DNA of 64,000 bases. Source: Ahaetulla prasina (taxonomy: Eukaryota > Chordata > Lepidosauria > Squamata > Colubridae). The stretch is from assembly GCF_028640845.1 (NCBI RefSeq), contig NC_080546.1, positions 69,221,205-69,285,204 on the forward strand, written 5' to 3'. A program made the translations under genes and the position numbers. Position 1 is the stretch's first letter; each line of letters opens with the position of its first letter. Positions 24,901 to 38,400 of this stretch are shown one piece after another. The notes under the pieces were generated by a model. The model saw nothing but the letters and a program-made list of their open reading frames with translations, was not told the DNA's origin and did not search any database.

Positions 24901-27900
24901 CAGGACACCGCAACAGTCATAAATATGAATCAGTTGCCAAATGTCTGGATTTTCATCATCTGACCATGGGGATGCTGCAATGGTCTTAAGTGTGAAAAAT
25001 GGTCACAAGACACTTTTTTCAGTGCTGTTGTAACTTAGAACAATCACTAAATGAACTCTTGTAAGTCGAGGACTACCTGTATACTGCTGCCTTATAAGCA
25101 AGGGGCGTGCATAAGAGCACCAGCGTACCTACCATTCCTGTCCTAATGTTCTTTTTGATTGTATCCAATTTGTATGGTTATTTCATGCTTATACTTATAT
25201 ATACTGTTGTGTTTGACAAATAAATAAATAAATAAAAATTATATCACATGGCAAAATGGCAATGCTTTAATTTGTAAATAAATTAAATAAAACTTACTTT
25301 GTCAAACAGAAAGACAATGATTTTCTCCCTGACAAATACACATATTCAAAGAATTAAAACTTTCTTTAAATAAAAAGAAGTTTCCATTTTAAAACTATTT
25401 CGTTTTAAAATAATTTTAGCAATCTGGAAATTACACAATTCAAGCAATAACATTTAAATACATTTCCTTTACCTGATGCTGATGCGGTCTTAGTCTTGAA
25501 TTCCCTTGGCTCTAGCACTGGTTTGCTTTCCATTTTACACTGGATCATATCCTTTTTCTCTGATGACAATTCACGTCTAATTGTTTCCTCTATATGACTG
25601 CGGTCTTCTTCACAATCAGATTTTTCTTCAAAAACTATGTCATCTTTGGTGTCTTTGATCAGTTGTTTATTTCCTGATGTGGTTGCTTCTTGAGGCATTT
25701 CTTCATAGTTTGCTGAAGTCAAGTTACCAACAGTTTGTTTTCCAAAAGAATAGTGATTTGACAAAGATATTTCAAATGGAATGGATTGTTTTGCTGTACT
25801 CCTTTTAGATGATCCAGGATGTTCAGTTAGTGTAAAAGGAACAGTTTCCCTCTCTTTGCTCAAAACTTTTCTCTCCAGAATGGACACATATTGAGATCCC
25901 TCATATTCCTCTGATGAAGACAAGTCATCGGCACTTTCACTTTTTAAAGTGTCCCTGTTACAAAGATTAAACTTAGATGGTGATACTGTAAAGACTGCTG
26001 ATTTAGGACAGACGTTTTCCTCGGATTCAGGAAATTCCTCTTCTGAGTCTGGAAAAAGGTTGACATTTCATGTAAGAGCAACATACGCAAAGTCAAAGAA
26101 TGATTTTGACAGCAATATGTACTTAACACTTTTCTCACACTTTCTCCTGCCAAGCATAAATCAGCTCTATGCCTCTCCAAAGTGATAAATAAATTGTGTG
26201 AAACAATTGTCACATATGGTATGTTGCAATTCAAAGCATAATTTTATGCTTTGTGAATCAATTAACATAAATTGTACATCTTCATATAGTTCGGTATAAA
26301 AAGAGAGTATTAATCATATCCAGCCATTCATTCAATTTATAGAGTCACCCATCTCATATTCATGACTCTGTGTGGCTTACAATTAAAACATAAAGAATAT
26401 ATTAAAACATTTTAAGAAGCAACCATACAAACAATACAAATGTTAAACACAATTAAACCATACAGCAGTCACCAGGAGATCACAGTCCTGTTGCTGGATT
26501 TCTCTAGTGGACAAAACCTGTAACAAGCTTCTTCTTCTAGACTTGATGGGACAGATAGATGTCAATGTGAAAAGACTGTCCCTCAAATAACCTGGACCCA
26601 TGCCATGTAAGGCTTTATAGACTATTACCAGCATCCTGAATTAGCCCCAGGAGCAAATTGGTAATCAATGCAGTTTGCAGAGCAGAGTGTAATATGTACA
26701 GGTCTAGGTATGCACATAACTGCTTACACTGCTTCATTTTGCAGCAATTGAAGCTTCTGAGTACAGCTCCAAAGACAGCCCCAAATAGTATGCATTATAG
26801 TAATCTATGCAGGAGGTGATCAGGGCATGAGTCATTAAATGTAGAGCCTCCTGATTCAGGAATAAGTACAACCTGCATACAACTCAAAGCTATTCTTCGA
26901 ACAGGAGTTTTAAATCCAGGACTCTCAGATTGTACAATGCATTGGTCTGGAGAAATGCAATCCAAAACCAAAAGTGATAAGTTCCTATATCCAGCTGACC
27001 CTAAAACCCAAAGTCACTTTGTCTTGGCTGGATTGAGCTGAAGCCTGTTGTACCCCATCTAGACCTGTTCAACCTCCAGACACTAAAACAGGATATTGGA
27101 AGCATTGCTTACTTCTCTATATAGCTGGCTATCATCAGCATACTGATATACCTCATTCTACAGCTATGAATGATCTCACTGAACAGCTTCATGTAGATGT
27201 TAAACAGGAGCAGAAAGAGTACCAAACCATGCAACACATTGAGGGACAGGACCTCTGCCCCTCAATGAACACCAGCTATATTTATTTTAAAATATATCAA
27301 AAATGATTAAAAATGAAATCCACAGAGTACAACAGTTATGTCTTCCTCAACATACATTCATCACTTTCAAAGTCTTCTGAATATTCTTCAGTCTGCTGAT
27401 TTATTGAATGAGCAAGAAGTGCTTCTTGTAGCTCTTCCTATAATATATTCATACATAAAGAATATTATTATGTATATAAAAACATTATTCAAATATTTTT
27501 CAGAATGAATTCAAAAATAGAAGTGTTGCAAACTTTAGAGGCAATTCAAATACTGTTTCTAAAATAACTAACCCAGCTAATTATTATATCTTTCAATGTG
27601 TTTTTAATTTTGGTACTTATATATCCACACACGCGTAAATATACATGAGATATAGGTATGGAATATATAGAAATCATATTGTCTTATTATATTGTTAAAA
27701 GGAGGTGGAAGAATCTAATTGTAACATCAAAGACTACGCATGTCCAAGGTGAGGGATGATCCCTTACAGGGGTGTGCTGAGGATTTTAGTAAGTATCTGC
27801 ACGATAAAATCGCTCAGCTTCGGGACGGATTGGACCAAAATTGGGTAGATTCAGGCGAGATGACGGAGACGAGTCTTGCTGAGACCATCTGGGATGAGTT

Positions 27901-29318
27901 CAATACTGTGGCTCCCGAGGATATGGACAGGTTGCTGGGAAGGCTGAATGCCACCACATGTTTATTGGACCCGTGCCCCTCCTGGTTGGTGCTGGCCACA
28001 CAGGAGGTGACACGAGGCTGGCTCCAGGGTATTATTAATGCTTCTTTGGTGGAGGGTGTTGTTCCTACTGCCTTGAAAGAGGCAGTGGTGCGGCCCCTCC
28101 TCAAGAAGCCCTCCCTGGACCCAGCTGTTTTGGGAAATTACCGTCCCATCTCCAACCTTCGCTCTGTGGCGAAGGTTGTTGAGAGTGTGGTGGCACGACA
28201 GTTACCCCAGTACCTGGATGAATCTGTCTATCTGGACCCGTTCCAGTACAGCTGTCCAGTACAGCACAGAGACGGCTTTGGTCGCGTTGGTTGATGATCT
28301 CTGAAGGGCTTGGGACAGGGGTCATTCCTCTGCCCTGGTCCTATTAGATCTCTCAGCGGCTTTTGATACCATCGACCATGGTATTCTGTTGCGTCGGTTG
28401 GGGAATTTAGGAGTGGGAGGCACCGTTCTTCGGTGGTTCTCCTCCTATCTCTCCGACCGGTCTCCGTTCTCCTGGATGGGCGGTTGTCTTTTGAAGAACA
28501 TCTGACGACAGTCTCCAGGAGGGCTTTCTATCAGGTACGCCTGATTTGCCAGTTGCGCCCCTTTCTAGATCGGGATGCCTTATGCACAGTCACTCATGCC
28601 CTTGTCACTTCTCGCCTGGACTACTGCAATGCTCTCTACATGGGGCTCCCCTTGAAGAGCACCCGGAGGCTCCAGTTGGTCCAGAATGCAGTTGCGCGGG
28701 TGATAGAGGGAGCCACTCATGGCTCCCATATAACACCTCTCCTGCGCAAGCTGCACTGGCTGCCTGTGGTCTTTTGGGTGCACTTCAAGGTGTTGGTTAC
28801 CACCTTTAAAGTGCTCCATGGCTTAGGACTGGGTTATTTACAGGACCGCCTACTGCTACCGTTCGCCTCCCACCGACCCGTGCGCTCCCATAGGGAGGGC
28901 CTCCTCAGGGTGCCGTCAGCCAAACAATGTTGGCTGGTGGCCCCCAGGGGGAGGGCCTTCTCTGTGGGGGCTCCCACCCTCTGGAATGAGCTTCCCCCAG
29001 GACTTCGACAACTTCCTGACCTCTGGACCTTTCGCCGCGAGCTGAAGACGTATCTATTCTTCCGTGCAGGACTGGCATAATAATTATGATTATTATAATT
29101 ATTACTATTATTATTAATTTTAATGGGGTTTTTACGGTTTTAATGTATTTTAATTATGGGCCAAATTTAATAAGTTTTTTAATACTGGTTTAATTGTATT
29201 GTATTTATTTATTGTTGGTTTTATCTGGCTGTAAACCGCCCTTAGTCCTTCGGGAGAAGGGCGGTATAGAAATTAAATAATAATACACACACACACACAC
29301 ACACACATAATAATAATA

Positions 29319-29401
<83 letters not shown>

Positions 29402-32400
29402 ATATATTGCCAGTTCTGACTGTGGAACATATCATGAATTCTCATGTGCAAAGTTTCAAGCTAAAGAAGATAACCAATCAGTTTCCACAATATGAGTTTG
29501 AACACATAACCATTTTTCAAGAATTGCTTTGAAGTCCTAAACGTCACTGATAAAGAGTGATTCTGAGAAAAAGACTTCCAAAATGAAATATACAGAAGAG
29601 AGTAACTAGATCTCAGAATAAACATGGAAAATGCTTGGTTGGAAGAGAAACCAACGCTCTCTGAACTCAAAAGGAGGTTCCAAACTCAAATTGGTAAACT
29701 AAATATGCCAATGGATGGTAGCTGATTTAAAGGAGATAAAATGAAAATGGAAGGAGTATATTGAAATACTGTAGAGATGTAACATCCAAGATACCTTAGA
29801 AGATATTCCCCACTTACAAGAACTTCTAGTAGTATAAGATGAAGATAGATGAACATTCTGGTCATTAACAGTCCAGAAGACTCTAGGAACTGATGGAATG
29901 ACCAATAAAATATGGACAGTAAAAGAATCAGTAAACATTTTAGCTGTAAACCTGGAAAATGATATAGTGGCTAACATACTGGAAGAGGCCAAATGTCAAG
30001 CTTGTTCCAACTTGGACATTTAAGAGAGAAAAACCCTCGACTCCATTCACTGAAGTGAAAGGTTCTTTTATGAAGGTTCTTTACTAAGTGGTTATAGCGA
30101 AGGTAAACCTGGATCTTTTTTTTTTTCATCACAAGCACAAAATTCAGAAGTGATAGCCAAATGAAACATACTTAAATATATTCTCCTCTTTAAAGAAAAC
30201 GATTAATCGATCTATCAAATGATGAAGATAATAAAAAAAGTTTCTTTCAACATATCAATAACAAGAAAAAATTCAAGGAAACAGTAGGTCCACTAAAGAG
30301 AGAAGATGGCAAGGAAGTAACAGGCAGTAGGAAAAAGCAGAGCTGCTTAACTCATTCTTTACATCAGTTTTTATGCAAAAAGAAATTATAGACCAATGTA
30401 CACACAAAAAAGTAAAAGACAAACTAGAAATAAAAATTAAAATAAGCAAGAAAATGGTAAGAGAACACCTATCTGACCTTGGGAACTGACAGATTACATC
30501 CCAGAGTTCTGAAGGAGCTGGCAGCTGTTATTTCAGAACCATTGTACCATATCTTTCAAAAATCCTGGAGTACCTGAGGATTAGAAAAGGGCTGATGTGG
30601 TTCCCATCTTCAAGAAAAGAAAAACAACAGACCCAGGAAACTACAGACCAATCAGTCTAAGATCAATTCCTGGGAAGATCCTGGAAAAGATAATCAAGAA
30701 ACAGATCTGCGAACTAGAAGCAAATAAAGTTATAACTAGTAGCCAGCATGGGTTTGTTAAAAACGTATTATGCCAAACCAATCTTATTTTATTCCTTGAT
30801 AAAGTGACTAAATTAACAGTATTTAACAGTAAGAGAGTTGAAAGGAACCTTGTAGGTCATCTAGTCCAACCCCCCCACCCAAGCAGGAGACCCTACACCA
30901 TTTCTGACAAATCTCTTCTTGAAAGCCTCCAGTGATGAAACTCCCACAACTTCCAAAGGCAAGCTGTTCTCAAACTTCCAAAGGTTGATTGTTCTCACTG
31001 TCAGAAAAAATGTCCTTATTCCTAGGTTAAATCTCTCCTTGACCAGTTTCCATCCATTATTCCTTGTCTGGTCTTCAGGTTGCCTTGTAAAACCCTAAAC
31101 CCCTCCTCTCTGTGGCAGCCTGTTGTGACTCCAGACACCCCACCCCACCCCACCCCGGGCCTGGCCCCCTGCCAGAGAGTGACTCAGAGAGTGAGGGGGA
31201 AGGGCCGTCAGGGCTCCCCTCCACAGGGCCGGCCTCTCTGGCTCAGCTCCAGGAGCCAGAGGCAGGCCAGGTGGAGGAAGTAACAAGGCCTCTGTCTCCT
31301 GTATCTCTCCCCACCCAGGCAATGCTCCCAGACCCAGCTGTGGACAATCAGTCCTGGTTAGATCCCAGGTTTCGTAGACAAGAAAGGCGGGAACAACAGA
31401 AGCAGGTGTGGGGCAGGCCTAGAAAGTGCTGAGTCATGGAGCCACACCCCACAGGGTATAAAAGCAGGAGGGGCTGCTATACGTGACGAACAAATCAACT
31501 GACTGGAGAAAACTTGAGCTGAACTATTTGACTGAGCATTTGGCTTGGAGTGCTGTTCGTTCCTGACTTTCTGGTTGACACACCAGCATCAAGAAAGATA
31601 AAAGAAAACCTTGGCAGACGCTCGCTGGTTTGCTGCCAGAGCTTATAGCTGCCGTGGACTAAATTACTGGCTAATTGAGTCATTTCACGTGCCTCCCAGA
31701 CTGAGGTGGGGGGACAGAACACAGCCTCTCAAATATTGGAACACTGCTATCATGTCTCCCTTCTCTTCACCAGACTAGCTATGCCCAGTTCCTATAACCG
31801 TTTTCTTCATATGATTTTTCTGCTTGATTGGGTGGCCTACAGTATACACCTATGGCCATGTCATTCTTTTTTTCTTTCATATTGACCTATATGCATTCTA
31901 GGAGGTTTTCGTCCTTTCACCCTGTTTGTTCCCCCGACTTTGTGCATTTGTATATAGACAGTTTAGATCCATTTGATGATGCTTCTTTTCTATGTCTTCT
32001 TTTCTATGTTCCAGAAAGATTCCACAGAGTCTATGAAATCAATTGCTTAGCACCAGTGGGGCTGCAACTCCAGAGCTGAAAGAGGCTGAGGAGTGGCAGG
32101 GCTGGTATCGGAGTCAGCCAGAGGAAAAAGGGGGGTATCTGGTATCACTCCCCCCTACAAGTGCAGCATCCATTTGCCTCTCTTGGTGAGGAAGCTCCGC
32201 TTTGGGGCTTCCCTTTTCTCCATTCGGTTTTCTTTTGCCCTGCAGGCTCCCTTTGCTGCCGATCGTGGGAGCTTCCAGATCTGCCAGGAAATCCTTCCCC
32301 CCAAAGATCCCGCAAAGTTCTTTTTCTCTCCCTGACCATCTCCCCCTTCCCCTGCGGCAGAAAGTCAGATCGAGTGGTGGCGCAAAGGCGATTTCGTTCC

Positions 32401-35400
32401 GGATCCAATTCTTTCCAGGATCCAGTGGCCTCCTCCTTTATATACAGTAGTTGATTCCCCCACCCACCCACCCTCTTAACGCACAAAAGGTCTAAGCGGC
32501 GATCCCGGGTTGGAGGCACTCTCTCCGCCTTCCAGGAGATTGGAGCTGGGAGAGGAGAGCAAGTACGCCTCTGCATGGAGCTTTCAGCCGCCTCTCCCCA
32601 GAGCCCCGATGCAGAGCAGCTGCCTGCTCCTCCCTCTCTGCCTCCCGCCCACCCTCATCCCTGCACTGAAGTTTGGGAAGCATCAGGGAAAGTTTGTGTG
32701 CCGCACTTGGGACAGGAAAGCAAGCCGCCGCTGTCGCCAGCATCGTGGAGAACAGACCACCCGGGTCGGAGGAGACCGCCCGACCAGCTCCTGCTCCTCT
32801 GGCAGCTCGCTTCTTCCCCGGAGAAGGGACGGCGGCATACAGCAGAAGTGCTCTTGCCCCCAACAGGGAAGCTCCAAATGCGCGGCTTGCTTGGGATCCT
32901 CTTTGCTGGAAGCCGCAGGCTGCAGGGGCAAGGGCAAAAGCAACCGGCCAGCTCAGGCGCAAGGGCAGCATTTGCTGACTGGGAGGCTGGCTGCCCCGCC
33001 TGCTGCTGCTTCCCTGGCGTTGGCTCAGCTGACAGCGCAGCAGTGGGGATTGGGTGACGGGCCCAACCGCAGGCACTGTAGTGGTGGGGGTCGGGTGGGG
33101 GTGCCATGCCGAGCCAGGGAACGACGGTTCCCAGTGGGGAAGGAGCCCAGGCAAGCTGTGCATTCGGAGCTCACCGGCTGCTGGTCCGCCAAAGCCCCGC
33201 CAGCTGCACCTGCTCAGCCTGCGGCTCCCAGCAGGGAGGAGCCCAGGCAAGTGCACATTTATAGCTTCCCCGGGGTCGTCTGCTCAGGCAGACCACCGGC
33301 TGGTGGTCCAGACCGCCTGGGGCCGCGCAAGAAGCCTGCATGGGCAGGCAGGCAGGGAGGGAAGCCCTGGCTTACCTTGTTCTGCTCCCTTTGGAGTGAC
33401 CGCCAGGATCTCCTCTCCACTTCTGGCACGTGCGCCTGTTGCTGATTTTTGCACCTGCATGCACACCAGAAACCAGACCAGCTGGCCGATGTAAATGCAC
33501 ACTCTGGAAACAGGAAATCATCTTCCTGGAGGGCGCATGCGCAATGGGCGGCTGCTCTTCTGGTTTCCGGCCTGCCAGAACCCAGAAGAGCAATTGGTGA
33601 GGGCTCCGCGTGCCCGAAGAAATGGCTCCGCATGCCACTTCCGGCATGCATGCCTTAGGTTCGCCAACATGGCTCTAGACCCTTTACTTTTTATTCTAGT
33701 AACTTAATTAGTTTACATTTGGTACATAAAAAATTGAAAATGAAAGTGTAAAGGGTTTTACCACAGATTTTTAAAGGGAAAAAATATCCAATTTAGAATT
33801 TTGATATTCTAACAGAACATTTAAAATTTAAAATTGGGGGGGGGGGGAAGTCTAGCTAAAAATTTGAAGTTCTAATAGTTAAAAATATCTAGTTTAAGGA
33901 TTTAAACTTCTATAGTTCAAAATTGTCTAGTTTAAAAATTTAAAGTTCTAGCAGATCATTTAAATTGTCCAATTTTAAAATTTTCAGTGTTGAGGGGCCT
34001 TAAGTGCGAGGTTCGTTCTTAGCCTGTAATGGAATGTTCTATAATTATCCCTTTCTTCCCTTCCATGATCCTTGCACTCCATGCCTTCTTTTGGGCTTTA
34101 TTTATCTTTCTTCTCTGCCTTTATATGTTCTGTACTTGCTATTGTCTATTCGCTTTTGATTTATTTTTTTTTTGCCTTGTGTCCTGTGTTGTCTTTTTAA
34201 CCTTAGCTGCTTTTCTCCTGCCACTACTGGGTATTCAGCTCTCCCTGTTTTTCTCAGTTCATGGCATTTCCCATGCCCCTTCGTCTGTTGGCTTGCCACG
34301 CTGTTCTGTTGTCGTTCTCAGTCACTGGTCCGCTGTGCTGCAATGCTCCACCTCCATCAACTGTTGTGACCCAGGTTCCTGGACCCGGACTCCTGGACTC
34401 GGATGATTCAGAAAGTGAGGGAGAAGACCTGGCAAGCCCTGCTTCTCTTGAGCCCTTTCCCTCCCTGGCACCCACTCAAAGGGAGGAGGAGGGGCCGGCA
34501 AAGCCTGATTCCCTGGAGCCTTCTTCTGATTTGGCAATGCCCCAAGAACAGTTTTGGAGTGATGCAAGACTGCGCAGGCGTGACCGGCGCGCGCAGCAGA
34601 GGAAGCGTTGGGACAAAGCCAAGTCATAATTGTCATGCAGTGACATCTGCAGAGACTATAAATAGGAGGCGGGACTTCCTGGTTTTTTGTCTTGGACAAA
34701 GTAATGAATTTGCGCGGGCAAACTGTATCAATGGAGGGAAGAATATATTCGTGAGTAATTCTGGCCTTATCTGTAATTTCCTTGTTATCTCCAGAAACTT
34801 GGCAGGTCCGTGGGTAGACGTGGCCAGGACATTTATATATATGTAAATAAATCAGAAAAGGAGGCCTCTGACTGACTCTTTGCTGGGAGTATTGGGGGAA
34901 GGGAAACAGAACACCAACAGTCTCCGGTTCCACCATTGCTCTACCGTTGCTTTCCACCCTGCTCTCTGCATTGCTCTCAGAATCTGGTCCACTGTACTAC
35001 TCCTTGCTGCTGGCTCTCCTTTCCATTGCACGGCCGCTGCTCTTTGCTCCTCAGCCACATGGCTCTCATTTGCTGGTCTGTCGCATCGGTATGCTGCTTC
35101 TGCCAGCAAACTGGACTGCCTGGATGGCCTACAGTAAGCTCGCCTCTTGTCTCCTCTCTACAGCCAGTTCGCCTCCTCCTCCCTCCTCCGCTCTCTCACT
35201 GGCTCGCCTTTTTGTTCTCTGCTGGTCATTGCTTTGCCCTCAGTCGGCTCACCTCTCTGCGCATGGATGATTTTCCTCCCTGCTCCATAGCTGGCGCCAC
35301 TTGCTCACAGGCTCATCTCCTTGTTCTCTGATGGTCCTTTTTGCCTCTCCGCTCACCTCACTTCAATGGGCCTCTGGGCTCTTGGGTAGGCCTCTCGGAT

Positions 35401-38400
35401 ACAGTTGGGCTTCTCTCAGCAGGCCAAGTTCACTGTGGATTGCTGCCCTTGGAAGTGTTTTCCTTCTATTTCTCCAATCTTTCCTCTCCTTTTCCTTTCT
35501 CCACTCTTTTTTTCTTTTTCTATGATTTATCTTTCCCTCTCCACCTCTCCTATTTTTAATTTAGTAACAATTTTTCACCCTGCAATGTAATTATTCTTCC
35601 TCTCTTGGTGCCATCTTGATTGAGGAAATTAGTAGACCAGCAAAATGCTGTGGAGATAGTATACTTAAGATTTCTTAGGCATTTGACAAAGTAGACCACA
35701 ACCTACTTCTTGGTAAAGTAATAATAATAATAATAATAAACTTTACTATGGTCACAGATCAGCAATAGATAAGAATTATCACTGTTTACAATAGTGTTAA
35801 AAGATATTACTAATAATAATAGTAATAACATCCATAATAATAAAATACATGGTATCAAACAGTATGGCTCTTGCCCTTGGTTACATGATGGGAGAGTGGG
35901 TAAGTACTGTATGTGTGTAAATATAGATTCTCTAAAAATTGTTAGAGATATCTAACAATTCTGTAATCGAATTTTCCTTGTAGTCATTGCAGCTGCATAG
36001 AATTTTGCTACTGCATGTGTGGTAGCCGGGTTTGAGTCCCTGAGGAGATAGTCTACATAAAAACCGTCTGTCCTCCCTGGTAATCTCTCTAATAAGAGAA
36101 GAATATGCATTGACCTAAAAACTCTGGATAACTCACAGTGCAATAAAGCATGTGTAATATCTTCAACTTCTCCTTTACCACATATACATACTCATTATAC
36201 CTGCTTGGAGCAGTGCTGAGGGGAGGATGTTAAATCTGGCTCTGAAGAATGCTATTCTATGTTTTGGGAAGATCAGCTCCTTTAAGTATCTTGATGGTTC
36301 CCACACACCCTGTTTAATTCTACTATGGAGAGGCAGCCTATTTATTTCTGAATGGAACTCCATGTCTTTTATTCTATTAATGACTACTTGCTTAGCTTGG
36401 TTAAAGCTTCGGGATATTAAAAATGCCAGGGAGAGCCCATAAAAGCCCATCTTGTGGCTCATCACCTGTTTCCAGGGAGAGGGGAAGTTATTTGTCAACA
36501 CTAAAGGAGTCAGTACCTCTGGAAAGAAATGATTTTTTAGCCAATAGATAATCATCAGCTTTCAGGCTCTTACCTGGATCTGAGGTATAACTGTTTCAAT
36601 CCTTAACTGGACATTTGGTGTTCTTTTAGGTGTGGCTAAATTTGCTCACAGGAATTTTGTTTGTACGATTTATAGCGAGTCTTTCTTTGCAAAGATTCCT
36701 GTTTGTGCCCCATAAAGAATTTGCACCAATGTTTTGGCCTCAAAGAGTTTTAAGGCAGCAGGGACTAATTGTCCTCTGCCTATGAAGAAGAAATGTTTAA
36801 TGGCATTTGAAGACCTGATGGCTGATTGCAACATAAAATCCAGGTGAGCCTTCCATGTAGTTTGCAAGTGGAAACCCATCCCAAGGTATTTAAATATCCT
36901 AACCTGTTCTAAATTATGTCCTTCTGTTTTCCAGGAGTATTGACTAGGTCTTTTAGCAAAAGCTAAAATTTTCGATGTCAAAATTAAGGACCAAATTATT
37001 TTGTCTGCAGTACCCTAATGTTGCCGTAATTGCTCTCTTCAGTCCAATGGGTGTTTGTGAGATAATAGCAGCATCGTTGGCATATAAGAGTATCGGGATT
37101 TTACGTTGTGCTAAGTTAGGAGAATGTAGGTCAGAGTTCATTTCTTGGTAAAGTAGAAAAATACCACACCTGGAATACTGCAACTAATTTTGGTCACCAT
37201 ACTATAAAAATATGTTGAGACCTTGGAAAAAGTTTAGAGAAGAGCAGCTAAGATGATCGAAGGCCTGGAGACTAAAACATATGAAAAATGGTTGCAGGAT
37301 TTGGGTTTGACTAGTCTAAAGAAAAGAAGAATTAAGGGCAATATGTTATTCTAGTATTTGAAGGGCTGCCACAAAGAAGAGAGGTCAAAGTATTCTACAA
37401 AGCACCAGGGGGCAGGACCAGAAACAATGGTTGGAAACTGATCAAAGACAGAAGCAACGAGGCATTAAGGAGAAACTTCCTAACAGTGAGGACAATTAAC
37501 TAGTGAAATAGCTTGCCTTCAGAAATAATGGGTGCTCTATCACTGGAGGTTTTTAAGAAGAGACTAGACAGCCACTTATCTGAAATAATATAGGTCAGTG
37601 ATGGCGAATCTTTTTGCCATTACAAGCCAAAAGTGGGGGGAGCAGACCAGGAAGCAGTCATGAAGGTCTTGGAAAAGATGAAAATCATTCAAGTCATGGT
37701 ATTCCCAGTGACACAATATGGAAGTGAAAGTTGGACTTTGAGGAAGCAGAAGAACATGATGCTTTTGAGAATACGGTAGCTAACCAAGAAAACAAACTAA
37801 TGGATCACTGAAGAGTTCTCACTTTGGGCACAAATAACCAAGCTCAAATTATCCTACTTTGAACACATTATGTGCAAAGACCTAGCTCTCTGAAGAAGAC
37901 TCCAATGCCGGGAAAGGTGGAAGTAATAAAAAGAAGGAAGAAAGGCAGCAAAATGAATAGACTTAGTTATCCTGGTGATGAGTGAACCACCGGACATGAG
38001 TGTACTATTTCACTGAAAGATGAAAGATTAAGCTAGAGACAGATTGTCATAGAGAAAATCTTTATGGTTGCTGAGAGTCAACAATGTCTTGATGATCATA
38101 ATTAAATTATCAATCCAAATATACTTCAGAGAAGTTTGGCACTTACATATTTCAGACATAATGAAACTCTAAATAATCATTAGTATTTTTAAAAATGCAA
38201 GGTGCTGTCTGGCATGCCATTGGCTAAGGAAAACCTAAATAGTTTTTTTCAGCAGTTGGCCCAGTTTTTGCACAACTACTGTAAAATGCAATTGTTTTCT
38301 CTTTGAGGATTACAATGGTTTTATTGTCAGATCTTTAATTGGTTCCTTCTCAAATACTTCAAAATCAGTAAGATCCCTTGATCAAAAATAATAAAACAAG

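Noticed and set aside
29205..29435. Poly-asparagine protein frame
   Set aside because: Translation of a (TTA/TAA)n microsatellite.
32492..33445. Long overlapping open frames on both strands (254 and 311 codons)
   Set aside because: GC-rich sequence with few stops in any frame. Translations are P/S/A/G/R-rich without any motif, and the block ends in a hAT-type terminus.
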